Shown: positions 43,137-51,410 of the stretch, in pieces
Position numbering within the stretch: the stretch's first letter is position 1
Layout: each line of letters begins with the position of its first letter
From: Carboxylicivirga mesophila
GTDB lineage: Bacteria > Bacteroidota > Bacteroidia > Bacteroidales > Marinilabiliaceae
Length of the DNA: 64,000 bases
Assembly: GCF_018271975.1 (NCBI RefSeq)
Contig: NZ_JAGUCN010000001.1
Span: forward strand, 372,001 to 436,000
Direction: 5' to 3'
Made by a program: the position numbers and the translations under genes
Notes under the pieces: generated by a model
What the model saw: the letters and a program-made list of their open reading frames with translations, nothing else
Told to the model about the DNA's origin: nothing
Database searches by the model: none

Positions 43137-44147
43137 ATGAAAGTAGCAATCGTTGGTGCTAGTGGCGCTGTAGGACAAGAGTTCCTGAGGGTTTTGGAAG
43201 AACGCAATTTTCCGTTGGATGAGTTGGTTTTATTTGGCTCTAAAAGGAGCGCAGGTAAAAAAATTACGTTTAAAGGTCAGCAGTTGACAGTGAAAGAACT
43301 TCAGCATAATGATGACTTTAAAGATATCGATATCGCTTTAACTTCTGCCGGTGGAGGTACTTCAAAAGAGTTTGCTGAAACAATTACCAAGCATGGTGCG
43401 GTTATGATTGACAATTCTAGTGCTTTTCGCATGGACGATGATGTGCCGTTGGTGGTACCTGAGGTGAATGCTACCGATTGTAAAAATGCCCCACGCAACA
43501 TTATAGCCAACCCCAACTGCACGACCATTCAGATGGTGGTGGCACTGAAGCCAATCGAGGAGTTGTCGCATATTAAGCGTGTGCATGTGTCTACCTATCA
43601 GGCATCGAGTGGGGCCGGGGCAAGTGGTATGCAGGAGCTGGAGGAGCAGACAAAAGCCATTGTTAACGGTGAGGACACAAAAGTTGAAGCTTTTCAGTAT
43701 CAGTTAGCCATGAACCTGATTCCACAGGTAGATGTGTTTACCGACAATGACTATACCAAAGAGGAGATGAAGATGTTTAACGAAACACGCAAGATTATGC
43801 ACAGTGATATAGCAGTAAGCGCTATGTGTGTTCGTGTGCCTATTCTTCGTGCACACTCTGAATCAGTTTGGGTAGAAACGGAAGCCCCAATTACACCAGT
43901 GCAGGCTAAAGAAGCTTTTTCAAAAGCTGATGGTGTAATATTAATGGATGATCCGGCTAATAAAGAATACCCGATGCCTCTATTCTTAGCTGGTAAGGAT
44001 GAGGTGTTTGTTGGACGTGTGCGTCAGGATTTAGCCAATCCAAATGGCTTAACTTTCTGGTGTGTATCCGATCAAATCAAAAAAGGAGCAGCTCTTAACG
44101 CTGTGCAGATTGCTGAATACATGATTAAAGAAGGGCTGATTAAGTAG
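43137..44147 (+). CDS. asd: Aspartate-semialdehyde dehydrogenase
   Basis: Reduces beta-aspartyl phosphate to aspartate semialdehyde, the branch point to lysine, diaminopimelate, threonine and methionine. N-terminal NADP-binding [18 protein letters not shown] (residues 3-20), catalytic Cys in [13 protein letters not shown] (C128), and the dimerisation and substrate part with [15 protein letters not shown]. The length of 336 residues is normal. Stands alone with a terminator after it. Lysine made from this pathway would feed the ablA/ablB genes further right, though nothing ties their regulation together. Confidence 0.95.
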   Translation: MKVAIVGASGAVGQEFLRVLEERNFPLDELVLFGSKRSAGKKITFKGQQLTVKELQHNDDFKDIDIALTSAGGGTSKEFAETITKHGAVMIDNSSAFRMDDDVPLVVPEVNATDCKNAPRNIIANPNCTTIQMVVALKPIEELSHIKRVHVSTYQASSGAGASGMQELEEQTKAIVNGEDTKVEAFQYQLAMNLIPQVDVFTDNDYTKEEMKMFNETRKIMHSDIAVSAMCVRVPILRAHSESVWVETEAPITPVQAKEAFSKADGVILMDDPANKEYPMPLFLAGKDEVFVGRVRQDLANPNGLTFWCVSDQIKKGAALNAVQIAEYMIKEGLIK

Positions 44148-44172
44148 GGATATTAAAACTAATAATATACGG

Positions 44173-44202
44173 AAGGAGTGATGCTAAGCATTGCTCCTTT
44201 TT
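44173..44202 (+). terminator. Terminator after asd
   Basis: AAGGAGTGATGC pairs with GCATTGCTCCTT (two G-U pairs) around TAA, then a T run to 44102+100. It sits between the asd stop and the convergent cyclase gene. Confidence 0.75.
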
Positions 44203-45301
44203 ATTTGCGCTTTTTCTTACGTTTAAGGCCGACCTGGTAAATCTGTATTCCCCTTGATTTTCCTTTCAGCTTAATAGTCTCCAGTTCTTTGGTTGCGAAT
44301 TCTTCCGGATGACGAAGCGTCTCGTACAGAACACCAGAAATCAACAGGGATTGTTTGTATTGATTACACATGGATTCGATACGGGCGGTAGTATTTAAGG
44401 TGTCGCCATTGTACGAGATGTCGCGCTTAAACCGCCCCACCTGCAGGACCATAATTTCGCCCACGTGCATACCGGCTTTAAACTCAGGTTTGATGCCATA
44501 AATGGTGTCGTAAAAGAGGTTTTTGCCTTGAATAACTTTTTGAAAGGCGAAGAAAGCCTTCACGCAGTTGTTATTTCTAATGCCTCGCTTTAAATCCCAT
44601 GAGATGATTGCACCATCGCCAAGGTATTGGTAAATAGCACCATGGTAGTTTTCAACAATAGCTAAATCGCTGAAAACATCCTGAACCAGATAACTGAATT
44701 TTTTGTGCCCTAACTTTTCAGCGATAGTAACCGATGACTTCATGTCGATAAACATAAATATGCGCTTCTCAACCCTTGGTTTATTAAGTGTTCCGGTTAG
44801 CCAATGTAAAAAATTGCCGACGCCTATTTTTCTGAATACACCTCTGAAAAAACTATTTAGAATACAGGAAATATAAAACCATACAATGAACCGGACGTGC
44901 TCAATGGTTAGCTCAGGCATAAGACGGTAATAGATTTGAAAGTCTTTTAACTCCTCCAGCTTAATGGTGGCATTGGCCGATAGAAATATAATAAGTAAAG
45001 CGATTAGCAGGTAGAATAAAAAACGGAGCAATACAATTATTCGGATGGGAGAGAAACGCATCAGTTTGTCTGAGAAAAGCAGATCAAAACTGGTAAACAG
45101 CACAGATGACATAGATGCCAGCAATACAGTATTACCGTAAATATCATCCTTTGTAAATAACTTAAAGTAGTTGATGAAAGTAGATTCATCGCCAGTGATG
45201 AACACATACATCGCGAGTGAAGCCAGCCAAAACAATAGGTGGTAGAAAAACGAATGAAAGAAGTTAAGGGTTCGTATTTTAAGCTTATCCAGTGAAAACA
45301 T
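44201..45301 (-). CDS. Membrane-bound class III adenylate/guanylate cyclase
   Basis: A 366-residue protein with four predicted membrane segments (about 15-33, 57-72, 84-105, 138-155) and a C-terminal class III cyclase domain. Both metal-binding aspartates are seen: FMFIDMKSSVTIAEKLG (about 192-208) and YQYLGDGAIISWD (about 230-242). HVGEIMVLQVG and ISYNGDTLNTTARIE complete the site; the Asn and Arg of the last motif are the transition-state pair. Substrate choice is not clear from the residues seen. It stands alone with a palindrome 46 nt before the ATG. Confidence 0.88.
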   Translation of the reverse strand: MFSLDKLKIRTLNFFHSFFYHLLFWLASLAMYVFITGDESTFINYFKLFTKDDIYGNTVLLASMSSVLFTSFDLLFSDKLMRFSPIRIIVLLRFLFYLLIALLIIFLSANATIKLEELKDFQIYYRLMPELTIEHVRFIVWFYISCILNSFFRGVFRKIGVGNFLHWLTGTLNKPRVEKRIFMFIDMKSSVTIAEKLGHKKFSYLVQDVFSDLAIVENYHGAIYQYLGDGAIISWDLKRGIRNNNCVKAFFAFQKVIQGKNLFYDTIYGIKPEFKAGMHVGEIMVLQVGRFKRDISYNGDTLNTTARIESMCNQYKQSLLISGVLYETLRHPEEFATKELETIKLKGKSRGIQIYQVGLKRKKKRK

Positions 45302-45346
45302 GATTGTTCAATAGCAAGATGTGAGGTGAATCAATATCCTGTTTAC

Positions 45347-45364
45347 CTTATCAGCCCTGATAAG
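45347..45364. promoter_or_regulatory. 18-bp palindrome upstream of the cyclase gene
   Basis: CTTATCAG-CC-CTGATAAG is a perfect 8-bp inverted repeat with a 2-nt centre, 46 bp before the cyclase ATG. It has the form of a dimeric regulator site. No T tract follows on either strand. Confidence 0.5.
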
Positions 45365-45422
45365 TTTCACTTCTCAAGCAAAAATTACAGGTTTAATCGC
45401 TTAGGTGTTGAACAGCAGATAT

Positions 45423-45450
45423 AAAAAAGGAGAATGTTCGACATTCTCCT
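45423..45450 (-). terminator. Terminator of hflX
   Basis: Minus-strand AGGAGAATGT-CGA-ACATTCTCCT, a perfect 10-bp stem, followed by TTTTTTAT. It lies 15 nt after the hflX stop. Confidence 0.88.
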
Positions 45451-45464
45451 GATATGTATTGTGC

Positions 45465-46685
45465 TTATTCCAATTCACCTTCCTGATTGTATGAGTTGTA
45501 AAGATAATCGTTAAAGGGGAAACGTTGCGAATGTATCTTTTTTACCTCGTCGTAAATTATTTGCTTAAACCTTACAAAGTTAACTTTGTTCTTTGCCGAT
45601 ATAAAAATACAATCGGGCTGTTTGCCCATCCATGTTTCTTTCAGATCATCCAGCGAATAGTTTTCCCGTTTCTTAGGCGTAAGGTCGTCCTCATCTTTTG
45701 GGGTGTATTCGTAGGCATCTACCTTGTTAAATACCAGTATTGAAGGTTTCTCACGATTGTCAATCTCATTCAGGGTTTTGGTAACCACCTCTATCTGCTG
45801 CTCAAAGCCCGGATGTGATACATCCACTACATGAAGTAAAATATCAGCTTCGCGCACCTCATCAAGCGTAGATTTGAACGATTCTACCAAATGGTGAGGC
45901 AGCTTACGGATAAATCCAACAGTATCGGCCAATAAGAAAGGAATGTTATCGACCACCACTTTGCGAACGGTGGTGTCTAAAGTTGCAAAAAGCTTATTCT
46001 CGGCAAATACTTCCGATTTACTGAGTACATTCATTAATGTACTTTTGCCCACATTGGTATAGCCAACAAGTGCTACGCGTACCATTTTCCCACGGTTCTG
46101 TCGTTGGGTAGCCATCTGCTGATCGATCTTTTTAAGATCGGTTTTGAGCTTGGCAATTTTATCACGAATAATACGGCGGTCAGTCTCAATCTCTTTTTCA
46201 CCCGGTCCGCGCATGCCAATACCACCTCGCTGGCGTTCAAGGTGCGTCCACATACGCGTTAATCGAGGCAACAGGTACTGGTATTGTGCTAATTCAACCT
46301 GTGTTTTGGCGTGAGCTGTTTGAGCCCTACGTGCAAAAATATCCAGAATGAGGTTGGTACGATCCAGCACAAGTACCTTCAGCTCGCGTTCGAGGTTGCG
46401 CAATTGCGATGGCGATAATTCATCATCAAAAATGATGGTTTTCACCTCATGCACCTTCATAAAGTCAATTATTTCCTGGAGCTTGCCTCGTCCAACAAAT
46501 GTTTTGGGGTCGGGCATAGTCAGGTTCTGGGTAAAGCGTTCAAAAGGAATGGCTCCTGCTGTTTCGGCCAGAAAAGCCAACTCATCCAGATATTCATTTA
46601 CCTGTTGCATGGATACTTCCGGTGTTTTAACCGCAACTAATACAACTTTTTCCAACTCCTTTTGTGATGAAGGACTTTCTATCAT
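45465..46685 (-). CDS. hflX: GTPase HflX
   Basis: A ribosome-associated GTPase that splits stalled or hibernating 70S ribosomes. The N-terminal HflX domain has KTFVGRGKLQEIIDF and IIFDDELSPSQLRNLE; the glycine-rich linker reads RQRGGIGMRGPGEKEIETD; then the G domain with G1 GYTNVGKST, G2 DTTVRKV, G3 DTVGFIRKLPHHLVESF, G4 NKVD and G5 ISAK. The length of 406 residues is normal. Single gene with its own -7 box and terminator. Confidence 0.95.
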   Translation of the reverse strand: MIESPSSQKELEKVVLVAVKTPEVSMQQVNEYLDELAFLAETAGAIPFERFTQNLTMPDPKTFVGRGKLQEIIDFMKVHEVKTIIFDDELSPSQLRNLERELKVLVLDRTNLILDIFARRAQTAHAKTQVELAQYQYLLPRLTRMWTHLERQRGGIGMRGPGEKEIETDRRIIRDKIAKLKTDLKKIDQQMATQRQNRGKMVRVALVGYTNVGKSTLMNVLSKSEVFAENKLFATLDTTVRKVVVDNIPFLLADTVGFIRKLPHHLVESFKSTLDEVREADILLHVVDVSHPGFEQQIEVVTKTLNEIDNREKPSILVFNKVDAYEYTPKDEDDLTPKKRENYSLDDLKETWMGKQPDCIFISAKNKVNFVRFKQIIYDEVKKIHSQRFPFNDYLYNSYNQEGELE

Positions 46686-46715
46686 TTACAACCTTTTAGT
46701 TTTATTATTTGAGCG

Positions 46716-46723
46716 CAAATATA
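46716..46723 (-). promoter_or_regulatory. -7 box of hflX
   Basis: Minus-strand TATATTTG, a perfect TAnnTTTG, about 31 nt before the hflX ATG. A TTG lies 16 nt upstream, shorter than ideal. Confidence 0.5.
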
Positions 46724-46740
46724 GTTCAATTTGAAGCAAC

Positions 46741-46768
46741 AAAAAACCCCGCGTCCGCGGGGTTTTTT
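46741..46768 (-). terminator. Bidirectional-looking terminator after tonB
   Basis: AAAAAACCCCGC and GCGGGGTTTTTT surround GTCC; both strands have a T tract. On the minus strand it ends tonB, 22 nt past its stop, and separates it from hflX. Confidence 0.88.
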
Positions 46769-46789
46769 ATATTGTTACTGTAGTAGTTA

Positions 46790-47473
46790 CTACTGCAATA
46801 CAAAGTTGATAGGCACAGTATACGATACTTTTACTGCTTTACCCCTTTGTTTACCTGGTTTCCAAGCTGGCATCGCCTGTACTACGCGAATAGCTTCTTT
46901 ATCCAGGTTAGGGTCAACACCACGGGCAATTTTCACATCGGTTACTTTACCTTTAGTGTTAACAACGAAAGACACATAAACACGACCCTGAATACCGTTT
47001 TCCTGAGCAATAACAGGATACTTCACCGATTGTGCAATGTACTTACGTAACGCCTCTTCTCCACCAGGGAACTCAGGCATGTCTTCTACAATAAAGAAGA
47101 CCGGTGCATCGTCAGACTCCTCTTCTTCCATGGCTAAGTCTGAGAAATCAATCTCAGTATCTTCTTCCATCTCAGTGTCTTCGATGTCTAATTCTTCATC
47201 CAACTCCACGTCATCCTCTACAATGTTTAATACATCGGCAACCTTTGGTGGTGGCGGTGGTGGCGGTGGTTTTACTTCTTCCTGCCTTGTGATAGGCATG
47301 ATTTCTTCCTCGGCTTCAAGCTCTTCCACCATCTCAAACTGAGATGCATCCACATCGGTAGTAGTCCACTCAAACGCAATTAAAACAATTGCCAGGGTAA
47401 CCACCAACCCGATCTGCATGAAGACGCTTTTCTTGTTCTCAAGATCTGCCTTCGGCGACTTTTTTACTTCCAT
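46790..47473 (-). CDS. tonB: TonB family energy transducer
   Basis: An inner-membrane protein of 227 residues that conveys energy to outer-membrane TonB-dependent transporters. Cytosolic basic head, TM at about 18-35 (FMQIGLVVTLAIVLIAF), then an acidic periplasmic linker with eight prolines in a row (PPPPPPPPKVADV) and repeated acidic clusters (about 90-120). The C-terminal TonB domain begins with FPGGEEALRKYIAQSVKYP and ends GKAVKVSYTVPINFVLQ. The very acidic linker replaces the usual Lys/Pro/Glu repeats. A single-gene unit with a promoter and a strong terminator. Confidence 0.92.
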   Translation of the reverse strand: MEVKKSPKADLENKKSVFMQIGLVVTLAIVLIAFEWTTTDVDASQFEMVEELEAEEEIMPITRQEEVKPPPPPPPPKVADVLNIVEDDVELDEELDIEDTEMEEDTEIDFSDLAMEEEESDDAPVFFIVEDMPEFPGGEEALRKYIAQSVKYPVIAQENGIQGRVYVSFVVNTKGKVTDVKIARGVDPNLDKEAIRVVQAMPAWKPGKQRGKAVKVSYTVPINFVLQ

Positions 47474-47495
47474 AATAGATCAAAGTTTTGGTGCC

Positions 47496-47527
47496 TAAAG
47501 ATAGCTATTATTACCAGTTTTTCTCAA
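47496..47527 (-). promoter_or_regulatory. Promoter of tonB
   Basis: On the minus strand TTG (47525-47527), 21 nt, TATCTTTA (47496-47503, final base differs from consensus); leader of about 17 nt. Confidence 0.45.
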
Positions 47528-47694
47528 TTTAAATAGGACCGTTTCAATCCTCACCCAAATTTTGAGTGCATAAAAATAGAATTTTAAAATCAAATTTCAT
47601 TCAAATTTCCATAGTTTTTAGGGTAGCTGTCAAGAGTAAATCCTAAAAAGGCATTTTTGTGACTAAAATCAGGTGCTCATTTTGAGTGGGAGTG

Positions 47695-47724
47695 TTGCGA
47701 TAAATAAAAAAACATCTATATTTG
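47695..47724 (+). promoter_or_regulatory. Promoter of tRNA-Ala
   Basis: TTG (47695-47697), 19 nt, TATATTTG (47717-47724): an exact Bacteroidota promoter about 40 nt before the tRNA. It is the best promoter match in the window and anchors the consensus used elsewhere. Confidence 0.75.
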
Positions 47725-47763
47725 CACTCGCTAAGGTCAAAAGGGCCTTACTGAAAAAGTGAT

Positions 47764-47837
47764 GGGGGATTAGCTCAGTTGGCTAGAGCGTTTGACTGGC
47801 AGTCAAAAGGTCAGCGGTTCGATTCCGCTATTCTCCA
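47764..47837 (+). tRNA. tRNA-Ala (GGC anticodon)
   Basis: A full cloverleaf of 74 nt: acceptor stem GGGGGAT with ATTCTCC, D arm GCTC-GAGC, anticodon stem TTTGA-TCAAA with loop CTGGCAG (anticodon GGC), and T arm AGCGG-TTCGATT-CCGCT. The G3-U70 pair that marks alanine tRNAs is present. The discriminator is A. CCA is not encoded. It reads GCC and GCT codons. Confidence 0.95.
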
Positions 47838-47843
47838 CAGAAA

Positions 47844-47873
47844 AGAGAGCTGAGGTTTCAGCTCTCTTTTTTT
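47844..47873 (+). terminator. Terminator after tRNA-Ala
   Basis: AGAGAGCTGA pairs perfectly with TCAGCTCTCT around GGTT and is followed by six more T. It overlaps the 3' end of the convergent kinase remnant (stop at 47858). Confidence 0.88.
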
Positions 47874-49170
47874 ATGTTTTCGGGTTGTTGGTTTACCGGT
47901 AAGCTGATGTTGAACTCAGTGCCTTCTCCAAGTTGGGTTTTTACGGATATTTCTCCATTAAGTTTTTCGACTAATGCTTGTACGATAGACAGTCCTAGGC
48001 CATTGGAGCTTTCTCCATCCGTAGGTCTGGCCGATAGTTTCTGGAAGCGCTTAAACATGAGTTTCTGGTCATCCTGACTGATTCCCGGACCTTCGTCTCG
48101 TATTGATATATGAATTGAGGTTGGAGTATCATGTGTTTTCACATAGATTGTTTTCCCCTTATTTGAGAATTTAATAGCATTAGAAAGAATGTTGTTCAAT
48201 ATGCGGCTCAACATAAATGGATCGGTACTGTATGAAGAATTAGTCATGTTGTCTTCAAAATGCACCTTTTGTTCTTTATTTTCAATTTGTTGATGGAATG
48301 TTTTTAACCAATCATTAATAAATTGAGAGATATGAATTTTTTGGTGATTGACTTTAGAATAACCGAATTCGTATGAGTGAACATCCAGAAGGTCATCAAT
48401 TAAATACAATCCATTTTGCGAAACAGAGTTGATGATAGACAAGTATTCATCTTGTTTATGATTTAATTCACCTTCTCGCTTAATTAACTCAGTAAAGCCG
48501 ATGATGCTGCATAGTGGTGATTTCAAGTCGTGCGCAACTATATTAATTAGTCCGTCTTTTTCACGATTCAGATCCATTAACTTCTCATTAGTTTCGGTTA
48601 ATTGACGATTCGTTTTTTGAAGCTCAATAGTACGGCTGGCTACCTCCTGTTCAAGTTTGCTTTTTTGGTCTTCAATAATGCGCTTATTTTCAAGCGTCGT
48701 CTCAACCACTTTCATTTGAGCTGCCAGTTTCTCACGCTCAATCTCCTCCTTTTCCCATTCAAACCGTCTTGATAGCAGGAATGACAGTAGAAATGCTTCA
48801 ATTAGCGTGGCATATGCTACGCTGTGTGATGTATTCGGATGGAATCTTCCTGATAATAATAATCGGCAGAGGGGATCCCAGCCTGAGCCAGCTCCAGAAT
48901 TGCATTTTCCTTTGTTTGATTATGAATGGTCAACCTGAGCCAAAAATAGGAGTCGGTATACCCCAGACTTAGTATTTTACTATCAGATGGCTTGAATTGC
49001 TCCTCAATGGCTTTTGAGCTAACGTCTTTGAATGTAAGTTGGCCACTTTGATCTTCAAGGAGCTCAACCTGATCGCCGATTGATGAAAATTCTTTTTTTT
49101 CATCCCATGTAATAATTTGAGCGTTACATATGAATGGAAAAATAATGAGAAGCCATATCAGGTGTTTCAT
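47858..49170 (-). pseudogene. 7TMR-DISM sensor histidine kinase with internal deletion
   Basis: Two pieces of one gene in different frames. The 5' piece (48817-49170, 117 residues) has a signal peptide (MKHLIWLLIIFPFICNAQ) and the first two thirds of a 7TMR-DISMED2 sensor domain (ITWDEKKEF, LEDQSGQLTF, LGYTDSYFWLRLTI) and then stops. In another frame, directly overlapping, the last membrane helix of a 7TM block resumes (HSVAYATLIEAFLLSFLLSR), followed by a coiled coil and a complete kinase: HisKA INIVAHDLKSPLCSIIGF, N box RILNNILSNAIKFSNKG, G boxes DEGPGIS and NGLGLSIVQ. Most of the 7TM region (six helices) is missing. A kinase fragment could still start at ATG 48715. Confidence 0.8.
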
Positions 49171-49179
49171 AACAATGAG

Positions 49180-50358
49180 TTAAATGTCCAGAGGATTTTC
49201 TTTCAGGAATTTGGCCGGAATATTCAGTAATGTGGCACACGCTATCCACCAAACCCAGCAATATACGCCAAATGGTAAATAACCAAAATAGCCTAGTAAA
49301 GGCATTTCAAAAACATGAGCTACATTCACAAATGGAATACTATACTGCCAGTAGGCCGGGTCGTTAGTGAACAGAGCTGTCTGCCCATCATGTATGGCAC
49401 TCAGGAAGTTTTGGCCTTCAAGTGTAAAGCCCGCCACCAGGTAGGTGAGTGCCGAGAGAAGCACAGGTGCCCAATTGCCTTTTGCAATAGGATCAAAAGG
49501 TGTCCAGATGCCAATTTTATTGAGGATTATTCCCAGTACCACAGGAGGTGATACCCAGAGTACAAAAAATAAGTAATTAGGGAATAGGCCCGCAGCAAAC
49601 ATTGACACAAGTGAGATCACAAGGATGCCATTTTTTAAGCCATTACTCAGTACTATCTTAATACCATTCCGAAATCTATTTGCCAGTTTTGGGAATGTCA
49701 GGAATAACAGGTACCACTCAAATGCAAGCGGCAGCAGGCCAGATGAGATTATAAAGGCATATAATAGGAATTCCTCTCTGTCAAGAATATTACCCCATGG
49801 ATAGTACCAGTTATCATCCACAAAAAAATTCATGAACTCAAATATCATCCAACCCGTCATTGATGCTATGCCAATACCAATAAGTTCTTGTGGGATGATG
49901 GCTACTAATGATTTGCCTCCGGTACGTTTGTAAACAATGCCATCAAGTACCAAAACAGCACCCCAAAACAGTGGAACGTCACTCCAGTGAATGAACCAGG
50001 CAGGCTGTTTAAGGTGCAGAGCCAGAAAGGTGAGTGATATAGCCCAGCAAATAAGGCCAAACCAAAACCATACAGGTAGTTTAACACGAGGTATATTTCT
50101 TGTATTTTCTACGATAGTTTTCTTAAAACCAAACCACTTGGGCATGATGTATATAGCTGTAATACCCAGGCATACTATGGCGACAAACACAAATATAGGC
50201 AGGTTGAAACCTGGTTTATTGATTGGTTTTAGTGGAGGATACGCATAAAAGTCTGCCGGGAATTCCCCATTATAAAAGAAGTAACCGCCAAGCCAGGGCA
50301 GAAATAATAAAGCGGCCATGGCAAGCAGCAGGTATAGGATTTTTCGTGATATGGTCAT
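49180..50358 (-). CDS. Polytopic membrane protein of unknown function
   Basis: A 392-residue protein with about ten hydrophobic segments. I cannot name its family. Features: TM1 at about 8-25; a periplasmic loop rich in Pro and Tyr (EFPADFYAYPPLKPINKPGF); a central WYYPWGNILDREEFLLYAF with charged residues in a membrane context; and a C-terminal FEMPLLGYFGYLPFGVYCWVWW. Conserved-looking acidic residues next to aromatic membrane segments suggest an enzyme acting on lipid or a polyprenyl substrate, or a transporter, but this is a guess. It sits between a broken sensor kinase and a DUF1361 protein in the same direction. Confidence 0.6.
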   Translation of the reverse strand: MTISRKILYLLLAMAALLFLPWLGGYFFYNGEFPADFYAYPPLKPINKPGFNLPIFVFVAIVCLGITAIYIMPKWFGFKKTIVENTRNIPRVKLPVWFWFGLICWAISLTFLALHLKQPAWFIHWSDVPLFWGAVLVLDGIVYKRTGGKSLVAIIPQELIGIGIASMTGWMIFEFMNFFVDDNWYYPWGNILDREEFLLYAFIISSGLLPLAFEWYLLFLTFPKLANRFRNGIKIVLSNGLKNGILVISLVSMFAAGLFPNYLFFVLWVSPPVVLGIILNKIGIWTPFDPIAKGNWAPVLLSALTYLVAGFTLEGQNFLSAIHDGQTALFTNDPAYWQYSIPFVNVAHVFEMPLLGYFGYLPFGVYCWVWWIACATLLNIPAKFLKENPLDI

Positions 50359-50407
50359 GTTGTTATTGTTTTTGTGTCAGGATAAACTATGTATTGCAAG
50401 GATTATC

Positions 50408-51109
50408 TCATTTCTCCGGCGCAATCTCAATGCTGTTGATGTAATGAAAGATGATTAGTAAAAGATATTGAACTGCACCAAATAGCAGCATCATAGCATA
50501 GGCTGGCCAGTGCTCATGGATTGGCCACAGGGCTTCCCACACAATCTTAATAATCTGAATGGGTTCAAGAAAAATTTCCCATGAATATAGATAGCCATTC
50601 CCCAGTTTAATGGCTGATAGCAGTTCTCGTCCCATGTAGAAGCCAAGGCAGCTCATAACAATTGTAAAATGTATGGCTATATGCGCGAATGTGTTGCTGT
50701 AGCGTTTTTTAAAAAGCTGGAACATCATTTTCAACGATAAAAAGCCGTAAAATACCGATAGCATTGCCAAGGAAAAGATAATCAGTGTATCGTATTTGAT
50801 CATTTCAGGATGTAGCTTAGAAATAGGATCTTGCGAATCATGTATGAGGTCGCTAATCATATACGGCGCATTGGGGTAGAAAATAAACCATAGAAAGCTG
50901 CCACCCCAAAAAAGTAGTGTATTAATCTTATGATTAAAGTGGTAAAGACAGGTGGCAATGGCAATCACCGGGAAGGAACCGATAAATAAGTTCGACCTCA
51001 GAAATGAATAAAAATCATTGCCAACAATGACATTGCGTATGACAAGAATTAAAAGGTTTGCAAAAGTTAGCAGCAGCACAATACTGACAAGAGATGGTTT
51101 TTTCTTCAA
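50408..51109 (-). CDS. DUF1361 membrane protein
   Basis: A 233-residue protein with six or seven membrane segments. The DUF1361 hallmark, a membrane stretch ending in FLWFIFYPNAPYMISDLIHD, is present (about residues 72-91). The function of the family is unknown. It lies 49 bp before the preceding unnamed membrane protein in the same direction and may share its transcript. Confidence 0.8.
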   Translation of the reverse strand: MKKKPSLVSIVLLLTFANLLILVIRNVIVGNDFYSFLRSNLFIGSFPVIAIATCLYHFNHKINTLLFWGGSFLWFIFYPNAPYMISDLIHDSQDPISKLHPEMIKYDTLIIFSLAMLSVFYGFLSLKMMFQLFKKRYSNTFAHIAIHFTIVMSCLGFYMGRELLSAIKLGNGYLYSWEIFLEPIQIIKIVWEALWPIHEHWPAYAMMLLFGAVQYLLLIIFHYINSIEIAPEK

Positions 51110-51326
51110 TGCAAGAAAATTATAGGTTAAAACTAATTAACTGTGCTAAGGCAATAAGGTTGCGACTAAAAATAATTAAGTCATCGCAAATATCCAAGTT
51201 ATTAGTTTAGCCTGTAACTATTATGTGAAGAAGGTGCTTGATGAATTCTTTTGTTTTTAAGGGGACTAGGTTAGTGGCGAATGAATTATTTTTTTAGCAG
51301 ATTCAGAAATGAATACAAATAGCCTT

Positions 51327-51366
51327 CCAATTATAGAACAGGATAAATGGCCTATTCTATAATTGG
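51327..51366. repeat. Long hairpin downstream of the BCCT gene
   Basis: In the 301-bp gap 51110-51410, CCAATTATAGAA (51327-51338) pairs exactly with TTCTATAATTGG (51355-51366); after one mismatch, AGG/CCT extends the stem around ATAAATGG. There is no T tract on the minus side, so it may be a 3' stability hairpin of the BCCT message. Nothing else is seen in the gap. Confidence 0.6.
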
Positions 51367-51410
51367 GTGATTGGCTGGGGACTGTAGGGAAAGGATTGCC
51401 CGATAACATC

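Noticed and set aside
47037-47342. 101-aa Ser/Gly-rich ORF on the plus strand
   Set aside because: It is the antisense shadow of the acidic and Pro8 linker of tonB.
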